A DNA stretch of 64,000 bases. Source: Ditylenchus dipsaci (Eukaryota; Nematoda; Chromadorea; Rhabditida; Anguinidae). Both the position numbers and the translations under genes were made by a program. The notes beneath the pieces are model-generated. The model saw only the letters and a program-made list of their open reading frames with translations. It did no database searches and was not told where the DNA came from. The stretch spans positions 682,001-746,000 of the forward strand of contig SADC01001153.1 in assembly GCA_004194705.1 (NCBI GenBank), written 5' to 3'. Shown in pieces: positions 50,835 to 60,741 of the stretch. Position 1 is the stretch's first letter. The number at the start of each line of letters is the position of its first letter.

Positions 50835-51463
50835 TATAGGCAATACTTTTTTTTTGTCACAGATTCACTTTTTTTGTACCAGATTCACTTTTTTCTGTCA
50901 CAGATTTCCTCATTTCTGTCACAGATTTGGTTCTCGACACGAAATCAACAATTTTTAAAAATTTTTGTGTGAAATTCAGGAGTGGGCAAAGACCAGATGG
51001 CTGAGACCCACTCCGGAATGGCCAAAAGGCCAAAATTATTGGTTTTTTGGGGTTTACTAAAGGGGAGTAAACTTTTCGAGAAAAATCGATTGAGCGGATC
51101 AGATTTCGGGTCCAATCGGCTAAATCGCTCAGATGGTGGTGGTGGTTTGAGCGGTTCAGGGTGGATTTGTAAGCGATTAAGCCTATTTGACATAAAATCT
51201 GATCCGCCTAATCGCCTTTTTGCAAAAGGTTTACTCCCCCTTTAGTAAACCTCCAAAAAACCAGTAATTTGGCCTTTTGGCCATTCCGGAGTAGGTCTCC
51301 AGCCATTTGGTCTTTGCCCACCCCTGAATTTCACTCAAAAAATTTTAAAAATTGTTTATTTCGTGTCGAGAACCAAATCTGTGACAGAAAAAAGTGAATC
51401 TGGTACAAAAAAAAGTGAATCTGGTACAAAAAAAAGTGAATCTGTGACAAAAAAAGTTTTGCC
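50835..51463. mobile_element. iteron-TIR element 6
   Basis: Ends GGCAATAC and GGGCAAAAC lie next to ATAATTATA on both sides (a 9-bp direct repeat, one extra base on the right). TIRs are units of TGTCACAGATTCACTTTTT and GTACCAGATTCACTTTTTT, four on each side. The interior (50930-51400) is a palindrome-rich repeat that also occurs at 29230-29870. Confidence 0.7.
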
Positions 51464-51528
51464 CATAATTATACCCTCTGCAGTACCCTGGTGACGAGAT
51501 GGTCGTGCCTTTCCGAGTAAGCTATGTA

Positions 51529-51777
51529 CCGTATTTCTTCTAAAATAGCCCCCGGGGCTATTTTATTCAAACCTCCAATTTTCAGAAAAATTTGAATTCG
51601 ATTTCGAGATTTTTGGGTGAAAATTAAGAATCTAAAAAGTGGAATCGGTAGAGCTCGTGGGAGTTAAGAAAACGTATCAAACAGCTTTGCAAAATATTTA
51701 CTCTGCTCCGAGATACAGACCCTCAAAGTAGAGGGGGGGGCTATTTTGGAAGGAGGGCTATTTTAGAGGAAATACGG
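51529..51777. mobile_element. CCGTATTTC MITE, variant TAGCCCCC
   Basis: TA TSD (51527-51528, 51778-51779). Ends CCGTATTTCTTCTAAAATAG inverted. The subterminal motif is AATAGCCCCC, again present at both ends and as inner doublets. The body is homologous to the copy at 28449. Confidence 0.82.
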
Positions 51778-52067
51778 TAGGTTGAGATGAGAAGTCAAAT
51801 TTTTCGCTAGGATCATGAATCTGGCTCGTAAATACGCAGACATCTTGAATAGACCATTAAAAATTCCGTTGCTTTTTTATGACGACCGGCTACGATTTTT
51901 GCTACGATTAAAAGTCCATATCTTAACACTCTCAGATTAAATTTTTCTTCTGTAAAATAGGTTTTGTAGCTTTTGACCTGCGCTACAGCATGGCTCTGCA
52001 ACTTTTCATGTTTTAAAACATCAAATTAAAACCTTGACAGATTAAAGTGATGAAAATGGCTGTCAAC

Positions 52068-52672
52068 CAGTGTTGTGCGTTTGGCTCGTTTGCGAGCGAG
52101 TAGCTCGCGTCTATTGGGAGGACGCGAGCTGCTCGCTCGTCAAATAGCTATGTCTGCGAGCCATAAGGCTCGCGAGCCATATGGCTCGCCAAGTTAAAGA
52201 AGAAAGTGACAAGAGCTTCTTAGCTAGCGAGCCATTTGGCTCGCATCTATAATAAGCGTATGGTTCGGCTCGCGGAAAATATTGTTTGCCGAAATAAAGC
52301 ATATATCTAGTTTATTTTTCATTTTTTTCAATTTTTTGACTGATTTTTGGCAAATATAAAGCTAGTAACACTTTATTTGCCTTTTATTTGTCTTTAACAA
52401 TAAATTGACTTTCAAAACTCACATAAAAAGCGCGAGCCAAACCATTCGTTTTTGTTTGCGAGCCAAATGATTCGCGATACAAAGGGCTCGTATGGTTTTG
52501 GCCCGCGTTCGGCTCGCTTAAAAAAAAACAAGTACGCGAGCCAATTAGCTCGCATATATAAAAAAAGGCGAGCCATATGGCTCGCCGAGAAAAGAGAAAA
52601 AAAATTTGGCTCGCTAGGACATGCGATTTTAGGTCTTTCGTATGGCTCGAGCGAGCCAAATGGACAACACTG
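52068..52672. mobile_element. hAT-like element rich in GCGAGCC palindromes, TSD CTGTCAAC
   Basis: A perfect TSD, CTGTCAAC, at 52060-52067 and 52673-52680. Ends CAGTGTTGTGC and CAGTGTTGTCC inverted. The interior repeats GGCTCGC/GCGAGCC, several times as the 18-bp palindrome GCGAGCCATATGGCTCGC or close variants. Non-coding. Confidence 0.85.
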
Positions 52673-53032
52673 CTGTCAACATGTCAAAAATAATCTAATT
52701 ATCAAAAATGATTTTTTCACAAGGAAAATTTTTTTTCTTAAAAAACCAAAACGTGGATCATAAGGTGAGAGCTTTAGACAAGCATAAGTTTTTTCGAATG
52801 TGTCTACATAAAAAAAATTAGTGACTGAATTTTTTTAGGCTACAAGTGAAAACACCTGTCAAAATATGTAAATCTCCCGTCAAATTTAAATTTTTACCCT
52901 GATTTATTTAGTTTCACTCCGTTAAGTGGATATTTTGTGCAAGATTAGTAAATTTTTCGTGTAATTTTAAATTTTCTTGGCCTTGACTCTTGAGGATTTG
53001 GAGCTTTACTTGCTTGTTTTGTTGTTTCGCTC

Positions 53033-53479
53033 GGCTAAAGTTCGTTATATAGCATAGCCGGAAAAGTGGTTTTGACCACTTTTTTGAATGTATTAGGCCG
53101 TAATTAGTACGAAAAACATGTTTTTAGGTGTGGGACGACATTTTTTGGAAAAATATTTTTTTGACCAAAAAATGACATTTTTCAAATTTTAGTTTTTTTT
53201 TAGTTTTTATGTTATGTTTTGTCTGTTGCTGTTTTATATTTTGGCTCACATATTAGTTTTAGTTTTCATGGCGCTCAATCTGATTCGTCTTTATGATATC
53301 TGCTTAGGCTTAGGCTTATATTAATGATCATTTATGGTCATTTTATGGTCAAAAAATATTTTTCCAAAAAGTGTCGTCCCACACCTAAAAACATGTTTTT
53401 CGTACTAATTACGGCCTAATACGTTCAAAACAGTGGTCAAAACCACTTTTTGGGCTATGCTATATAAGGAACTCCGGCC
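53033..53479. mobile_element. family G MITE, complete, TSD TTTCGCTC
   Basis: A perfect TSD, TTTCGCTC, at 53025-53032 and 53480-53487. Inverted ends GGCTAAAGTTCGTTATATAG and GGCCGGAGTTCCTTATATAG. Arms share AAAACATGTTTTTAGGTG. This copy lacks the central core found at 55911. Confidence 0.82.
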
Positions 53480-53894
53480 TTTCGCTCTCGTAATCTTTTC
53501 TGGATGGCAACTGGTGGTTCTGACGGATGTGTCCGTCTATTATCTCTCAGCACAATTCCGGTCTTGCGGATGCGAGAATTTTGGCATGGATAAGAACTCA
53601 GACAGCTATGGAAATAAACACAGGCAATGAGCTGGTGGCAATGAGCTGTGGCAGCCTGTGGTTAATTCTAGCAGCTATCCGGTTTGAAGCGACTTCCTTC
53701 TAAATCATTTTAGACGGCAAACTGTCAGTGGAATTACATAATCCTCTGAATTGGGGAATTCTTTCAAGTTGAGATATTCAGATTTATCTGCCTACTCGTA
53801 TTATAACGATATTAAGGTTCGATCACTTAAGTTTCTGCCTATCAGCAAAGATATGAATATGACCGTCTTCGTTGTGGTCTACAATCAGCGTTCT

Positions 53895-54380
53895 GGTTAG
53901 AGATGCGCTCACCCACTTACCTTAGACATGATTCCGAGAAAGACTCTTGACCATACATGCATTAAAGACTCTTTTGCCCAGCTCCAGTGACCAAAACGTG
54001 GTAGGATACCTTAATATACGATATTTTACCTTGGGGGACCAAGGCAGTTGGTCAATCTTTGGTAGCCAACTTCTTTTGAGAACTTCACTTTTTAGTGCGG
54101 AAATTGTTAGGAAACAAATTTTTTTTATCGTTTCTGGCGTATAAAAATTGCTTAGGAGACGTTTAAACCATATTTACAGTTAACCAAAAAAGGCCCCCTC
54201 CCCAAGCGCACAAGTACCATTTTTCAGCTTGGTTTCTAACAAAACAAGGCCTAGAATTTGATTTTAGGTATAGTTTTGTTAGAAAACGAGTTGAAAAATC
54301 CGTACAAAAGCTCAATGATTCGGAAAACTTTTTGAATTCCCGGGCACCACCTCTTATTAGCGTGGGCATGCCCCTTTAAG
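53895..54380. repeat. partial family G core and TTAA-family palindrome
   Basis: 53895-53990 is an inverted family G core (ACTTACCTTAGACATGATTC). 54213-54380 is a TTAA-type palindrome with GTTTCTAACAAAAC centre and GGGCATGCCCCTTTAA end. Confidence 0.55.
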
Positions 54381-55846
54381 AGTGATTTTTATATAATTTT
54401 TATATAAAGATTAAATTTTACTGAGTGAAGATGCACAAATTCACGTAACTGTCAAGAATAGTGACTTTTTTCACTAATTCTGAATTTTTTGCCAAATTGT
54501 TTGGCTGTTAGTTGGCCGAATAAACGGCCTAATTTTAGCAATATAAATTGCTATTTATAATAATATTTTATTATTATATTTGACCTTGTGGTTCTTGTAG
54601 AAGGCCAATTTAGGCCTTCTTTTGCACAAAGTCTAAATTCTAGTTTTATATTATTTTATTTAACAGAAAAATTATATTTTGTGAAGACTGAATCTTCGGC
54701 TCTTCCCCCACCACTTTGGGTGCATAGAAAGGGAGGAGCCGATTATACAACAATATCAAGGGCGATCGCCCAATTCAATAGATTAGAGGCGCAAAAGCCC
54801 AATTGAAAGGATGGATGAGAAAGATGGCCAAATTGGCCAGAGTTGTTACAATAGCAAAAATGGTTTGCAAATAACAACCAGATGTTGTTATTGCTAAAAT
54901 CGGCTAATGCCAGCAATGGAATGTTAGACGGCCAAATGGCCAGTAAATTAAATAAGAAATTTCTTTAGGAAATTTTAACATGAAAAGTTAAGTAAACTGA
55001 CAAAATTGTCAGATTAACATAAAAATTATGATAAAATCGTGAATTCACAAAGAATTCACGACAGTAACACACAAATTCACACATCTTGCATAAAGTATTA
55101 GCTTGACGGCGTAAAAGTAAAAAAAATCAATGTGAAAATTTAAATTTGACGGGAGATTTACATATTTTGACGGGAGATTTACATAATTTGACGGATATTT
55201 ACATATTTTGACGGGTGTTTTCAATTTGAGCCTTTTTTTTTTATTAAAAAGCACACCCTGTATAATTTTACAACCTCTCTTCCTTTAAAAGTAATAAGTT
55301 TTATAGTCATCTTCACGCCCAAAACTTGCGTCAATCAATCCCCATTTGGAGGGTCTTCGCTTTGTTTAAAAACAATTTTTTGTATTAACTCCCATGAATT
55401 ATTCTTTGATACACTGCGCAAGCTTTTTTGCATCATAAAGCAATCTATGTCTTCCCAAATATGACTGTAATCAATAATATGTGTGTAATCCTCGCGTGTT
55501 TCTCTGTTTTAAAGCTGAGAAATAGGCATGTAATAAAGTGAAGCTTGCCTTTCTGGTGTTAAGTTTCACTATTCACAGCCGTCATAATTTTATTTTCGTG
55601 TCTGTGCATATTTCCGAGGTATTTTCTAGGTGGGATACAGCTGGGTTCTTTCTCAGTTGAATATTCGATAAAAATGGCTAAGAAGAAAAAAACGAGTCGA
55701 AAAAAAGCCGGTCGTGTCACCCAGAACTGGTCACTGCCCGAAATTAATAATAAAAAACCGCGCTTAGACATTTGTTTGAAAACTCGAACATTGTAAGGCA
55801 CACCCCTGATCCTAATTAAGTATTCTTAACTTGATATTTTAATTTA

Positions 55847-57421
55847 GGTTAATCATTTTTTCTGTGGCTAATTTACTTTTTTTGTGGCAAATTTATTTTG
55901 TAGCAAATTTGGCTAAACTTCGTTATACCACATCCTATCAGAAGTTGATTTTGACCACTTATTCGTGCTTTTCAGGTCGTAATTAGTCGAAAAAACATGT
56001 TTTTGGGATTAGGAAGGTGACTTTTTGTTTTTGACTTTTTGCCTTGGGGGACCAAGCTAAACCATCATAAAGAGGTACCCAGACACCCCAAAAAGATGGG
56101 ATTTGAACATAGTTTTGTTGACTGGGGCCTACCGCACAAAAAAACTCTGGTATGCATACATTTTTATGCATCCACAGTCACTTTCGAGTGATTTGCGTCT
56201 AAGGTAAGTGAGTGCGCGCATTTCTAACCAACCAAGCCCCCTGCGCCCCGAAGGGGGCGCAGGGGGCTTGGTTGGTTACTTACTTACCTTAGACATAATT
56301 CCGAGCAAGAATCTTGATTAAAAATGCATTGTAGACTCTTTTTGCTAAGCTGCAGTGACCGAACGGGGTAAAATTACCTTTTGGAAGATGGTTTACCTTG
56401 GTCCCCCAAGGCAAAAAGTTTTTTCTCGAAAATTTCCTTCCCAATCCCAAAAACATGTTTTTTCGACTAATTACGACCTGAAAAGCACGAATAAGTGGTC
56501 AAAATCAACTTCTGATAGGATGTGGTATAACGAATTCCAGCCGCAAATTTACTTTTTTTCTGTGGCAAATTTACTTTTTTTTTTGTAGCAAATTTGCTCT
56601 TTTTGTGGCAAATTTACTCTTTTTTGTAGCAAGTCCGATTTTCGTCTGTAGCACTTATACTTGAGCTAGTGTGCTTATTTATGTCTAAAAACTTCAGAAA
56701 TATATATATACATCTGTCGATACACTTAATCCGCGTATCGTTTTCAGTCTTTTTTTGACTAAAACCGATTTTCGAAAAAGCCAAACCGAGAATTTCGGTT
56801 TGGTCCAGCACTCGAAAATTGCAGATTCCTGATAGATCATAGGAAGTTGGCAAAAGGTCCCACTTTCACCCGGCTATTTCGGCCAACACTGTTTCCTTAA
56901 CAAGAAAAGGCCGCTAAGATCCAAAATTTACGGACTGAAGTGTTGCTCTTCTCAAAGTGGTGGAGCAAAATGTGGCTAAATTGATGGAATCATCATCGTG
57001 CATTGTATTTATGGTGAATTCGACAAGCTTGCGCATTTTCAATACTTATTCATCAGAGGTTGTTGAGTAATGAAGCAGCCGAGAGAGTGCCAAGTGTGTG
57101 TATGTTAGATTAGACCTAGAGCCCAGCGGCTTTACCATCAATTAATTCACCTGTTTTTTTATGAAGTCAAAGGCTTTCACAGACTCAGAATACAAATTTC
57201 GATAATTTAGAATAAATAAATAAGCACACTAGCTCAAGTATATGTGCTACAGGCGAAAATCGGATTTGCTACAAAAAAGAGTAAATTAGCCACAGAAAAA
57301 ATTTGCCACAAAAAAACATTTTTGCTACAAAAAGAAGTAAATTTGCCACAGAAAAATTTGCCACAAAAAACATTTTTGCTACAAAAAGAAGTAAATTTGC
57401 CACAGAAAAAAATGATTAACC
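55847..57421. mobile_element. iteron-TIR element 8, TSD TTTA(A/G)TTTA
   Basis: A 9-bp direct repeat with one mismatch, TTTAATTTA (55838-55846) and TTTAGTTTA (57422-57430). Ends GGTTAATCATTTTTTCTGTGG inverted. TIR units are of the type GCAAATTTACTTTTTTTGTG on the left (continuing at 56543-56640 after a family G insertion) and the inverse at 57260-57410. The interior shows nothing coding. Confidence 0.8.
55911..56542. mobile_element. family G MITE, complete with core, TSD GCAAATTT
   Basis: A perfect TSD, GCAAATTT, at 55903-55910 and 56543-56550, taken from the host iteron. Inverted ends GGCTAAACTTCGTTATACC and GGCTGGAATTCGTTATACC. Arms carry CCTTGG...CCAAGGC blocks; the centre has the two core variants facing each other (GTCTAAGGTAAGTGAGTGCG) around a GC stem at about 56235-56275. 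Confidence 0.88.
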
Positions 57422-57697
57422 TTTAGTTTATATAAAAGCTTTCAATTAACTTATTGTTGTTATTCAAGTGTTGCCATGACAAATTCTGTGTAATTTCTGA
57501 ATTTAACCCTGTTTTTATTTTTGAAATAAATCGACTAGAATTAGCTGTTTGCATGACTGGAACACCTGCATCATAAGCCAGCTTCGAGAATATATTCTCA
57601 ATGAACAAGGTAAACAAGTATTTTTATTTTGAATTTATATCCCATCTCTATATAGTATTTGGGTCGGGTGGGTCACACTTTTTATGATTTACCAAAT

Positions 57698-58060
57698 TTT
57701 GAGCCACTTTTATAAAGAAAGTCGGTGTTGATGTTTTATAATGGTGAAAACTAGAGAATCTCAGCTACAAAATGAGCTATTGAACAGTGGATTTTGAAAG
57801 GTTTTAGGGTCGAACTGGTCCGGACAAGCTCTCAACTCAGTGGTTTTTTAGGTGTACTTTTTCCTATTTTTTAACTTCAGACCCAATTTTGAGCCACTTT
57901 TATAAAAAAGTCGGTGTTGATGTTTTATAATGGTGAAAGCTAGAGAATCTGAGCTACAAAATAAACTATTAACCTGTAAGGTTAGAAAAGTGTAAAGGGT
58001 CGAACTGGCCCGGACAAGCTCTCAACTCAGTGGGTTTTTAGGTGTACTTTTTCCTATTTT
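57698..58060. repeat. two direct copies of a 186-bp unit
   Basis: TTTTGAGCCACTTTTATAAA begins copies at about 57700 and 57888; each runs through GGTCGAACTGG and CAAGCTCTCAACTCAGTGG to GTACTTTTTCCTATTTTTT. The second copy ends exactly where the gypsy fragment begins. Confidence 0.75.
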
Positions 58061-58065
58061 TTCTG

Positions 58066-58727
58066 TTTGACATTGAATCAACGATACACAAAAAGTTTTC
58101 TCCATAGAAAGGTCCGGCAAAATCAATATGAACTCTGACCCACGGTTCATCCGTCTTAGGCCATGGCTGAAGTGGATGTTTATTTGGAGATTTTGAATAT
58201 GAAACACAATCAGCACACGTTCGAACGACATTCTCAATATCGGAGTCCATACCAGGCCAGAACACATAACTACGAGCTAGAAGTTTCATACGGGATATTC
58301 CGGGATGACCTAAGTGCAATGTCTTCAGAATCCTAGTACGCAAAGCTAGAGGAATGACAACTCTATTGTCAAATAAAAGACATCCATTGATAATGTATAG
58401 CGACGCCCTTTAGAGTAATAGGATGAAATAGGCCCCTGAGGAGCTGTTTTGGGCCAACCATGTCGCATAAATTTAATCACCTCCTGAAGAACCTCATCTG
58501 AATTTATAGAATCAGCAATCTCATTGCTAGTAACAGGAATCGTTTCTAATTGATGAATAAGAATTTGTTCGACCTCAGCGTCGAATTGAATTTGAGCTAT
58601 GACAAACTCATCGTCATCACGGGATAATTAGCAACTAAACGGGATAGGGAATCGACCTGTCCAAAGTCAGCAGTATTGATGTATTGAATATCGAAATTAT
58701 AGGCACTCAGGATTAAAGCCCATCTTT
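58066..58727 (-). pseudogene. Ty3/gypsy pol fragment, near-identical to 61612-62274
   Basis: 662 bases match 61612-62274 with only a handful of differences. It covers the tether after RNase H, the integrase HHCC zinc-binding domain (HLGHPG...CADC) and the start of the catalytic core (HIDFAGPF). Isolated piece without LTR; ends blunt against a 186-bp repeat and a minisatellite. Compared with the other copy it lacks one base at about 58407 and about 58617 but has one more at about 58190. Confidence 0.85.
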
Positions 58728-58734
58728 AAAAAGA

Positions 58735-58912
58735 GCAGGTGAGAATGGGCGAGGATAGGCGAGGATGGGCAAGGGTAGGCGAGGATAGGCGAGGGTAGGC
58801 GAGGATAGGCGAGGATGGGCAAGAGCAGGCGAGAATGGGCAAGGATAGGCGAGGATGGGCAAGGGTAGGCGAGGATAGGCGAGGGTAGGCGAGGATGTGT
58901 GAGGGTAGTAGT
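58735..58912. repeat. 10-bp minisatellite GAGGATAGGC/GAGGGTAGGC
   Basis: Tandem 10-bp units with G/A and TAGGC/TGGGC variants in higher-order order; the pattern of variants repeats about every 80-90 bases. Confidence 0.85.
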
Positions 58913-59099
58913 AGTATAATCTAGTATACAAATCTTTTTGAATTTTTAAAGTAAGTTCAACTTTTAAATTATTTCTAAAGGCTGAAGAAATATCATATAT
59001 ATCATCGAAAATCGCCGCTGTTGTCTTCGAATTCGCTTGGTGTTCCAAAATTTTTTAAAATTTAAAACAGCCCTTAAATAAAAAATATGTTTGCTTGTA

Positions 59100-59242
59100 C
59101 AGTCGAACCTCGGTTATCTGGCACTCTCGGTCACCCTGCACCCTAAATATATTTTATTTAGCTTGTTAGCTTCAGTTTATTTTTATTACACCTCAGTTAT
59201 CCAGCACACTAAAGAGGTTTCCTGTTAATCAGGGTTTGACTG
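59100..59242. mobile_element. short pogo-like MITE, TA TSD
   Basis: TA at 59098-59099 and 59243-59244. Ends CAGTCGAACCTCGGTTATC and CAGTCAAACCCTGATTAAC inverted. 143 bp, non-coding. Confidence 0.75.
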
Positions 59243-59283
59243 TAAAAAGAATCGTGGCTCTTATTCTAATTTTTTCGACAGAA

Positions 59284-59706
59284 AATGTCGTCGAAAAAAC
59301 CGAAGGTCTCCGTATATCTGTTTTTATGTATAAAACATTTTTTCAGCAAACTTCACTTTTCTACAGCGGCAATAACAGTAATTCTCAAGACACCACTACA
59401 TCCACAGATACGACCAGCTCTGCAGATGTCTATCTCGAAGGGGTCGAAACTAGCAACTGTGAGTCACTGAAGGAAAAACGACAGAAGTTAATATTTACTA
59501 AGACCAAACCAATATGCAGTTCAGCAGAGCTGGGATCATGTGTAGACTCTATTACTACCCCGACTTTGATCCAAACCCCTGGATTAGGTCAACTTTCTAA
59601 TATTGACAATGACTCAAAACCCTGTAGTGTACACGCTGAACTGGCCTCTAAATCAGCCATAAAACGACCATTCCTGGAGAGAAGTGAGTCTACTGTGAGT
59701 GTGAGG
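59284..59706 (+). CDS. hypothetical protein N-terminus, two exons
   Basis: ATG at 59284 reads MSSKKPKVS to a GT at 59311, a 35-nt intron ending TTTTTTCAG at 59345, then one open exon 59346-59706 that closes at GTAAGC. About 129 residues, rich in Ser/Thr (QDTTTSTDTTSSADV) with KRPFLERSESTVSVR near the end. A short basic start followed by QTSLFYS recalls N-termini of TTF/ZMYM-type hAT-derived proteins, but no domain is present in what can be seen. No further exon was recognised before the pogo-like element at 59931. It could be a gene start cut off by transposons. The 35-nt intron is shorter than others here. Confidence 0.4.
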
Positions 59707-60210
59707 TAAGCTAACATTAACACTCTAAAGGCGGCTAATTTTCACAATATTTCTATCTCCAAAATTTTATTGTGACGACCATTTTTTTGGACAACACTTT
59801 TTTGGCTCAAGTTTCAGTTTTGACTGACTATCTTACATTTCCAAGTATATCTTTGTATATCTTACATTTTCAAGTACCATTAAGTATATATGTGATTCTA
59901 GTTTTCAACAAGATATAATTTGTTGCACTACAGTCAAACCTCTCTACTATGGCACCCCCAAAAGTTCGTTCCCGCCTTGGGTCCGACACTTTTTTTAACC
60001 GAATTTTCAAAGTCTTTTATCCATTCTGTTTTGACAGTCTGGTCCCAAATATCGTAAGGATTCCGATTTTGCCGATCGTTTTTCAGAATTATAAAAAAAA
60101 TTCTTCTAAAAAAGCAAAAACTCAGTTTAAAAACAGGAAATTCAAAAATTTCTGTTTTTTAACTGAGTTTTTGCTTTTTTAGAAAAATTTTCTTTATAAT
60201 TCTTAAAAAC

Positions 60211-60438
60211 TGTTGTAATGGGAAATGAATGAATGTATATGATATGGGACCTAATGGGATGGAACAAGCGCTTATGTGGTTCTCAAAAACTAATAGCACA
60301 CAATAATAACAGAGAACGATTTATAGCACAACACGACAATTACACGACCAAACAATAACTGATGAAATATGGGAATTCTATGCAGTCACATAGAATTCCA
60401 TACGAGACAAAAACGTATTCAAATTAATCCTCACAACA
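60211..60438 (-). repeat. 3' LTR of the gypsy element
   Basis: On the minus strand it starts TGTTGTGAGG and ends ATTACAACA, a TG...CA pair with a short inverted repeat. It is preceded by a purine-rich tract (AAGCGAGGGAGA, 60439-60450), as expected for plus-strand priming. About 228 bp. Confidence 0.65.
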
Positions 60439-60741
60439 TCTCCCTCGCTTAATTTTAAACATAGAATTTCAAGATGACCGCAGTAATGAAAGGCACAGAG
60501 GAAAGAGACAAGAACACCAATACATAGAAACACAACAAGACATTTATTTTACTACATGGACTTAATGGGACCGTTCGCCGTAGTTACTAGGAAACCGGAG
60601 ACAACATCCCGCGAAGACATAGCTCCTATGCAATAGATACATGCACAGCCAGTATCAAACAAATGAGATGAAGAAATAAAATGCATGTATTAAATAGGTG
60701 TCTTGCTCTTCTCCCCTATGTCAAGTTAACCCTCGACCTAG

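Larger units (their letters stand above)
52838..55232. mobile_element. iteron-TIR element 7 (composite)
   Basis: Inverted ends GGCTACAAGTGAAAACACC and GGCTCAAATTGAAAACACC. Iterons of the type TGACGGGAGATTTACATATT occur twice on the left (52860-52900) and four times on the right (55150-55215). Flanked by T-runs, so the TSD cannot be read. Contains a complete family G copy at 53033, a partial one at 53895-54060 and a TTAA-family palindrome at about 54213-54380. 54480-54960 has short GGCC-type hairpins but nothing identifiable. Confidence 0.65.
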
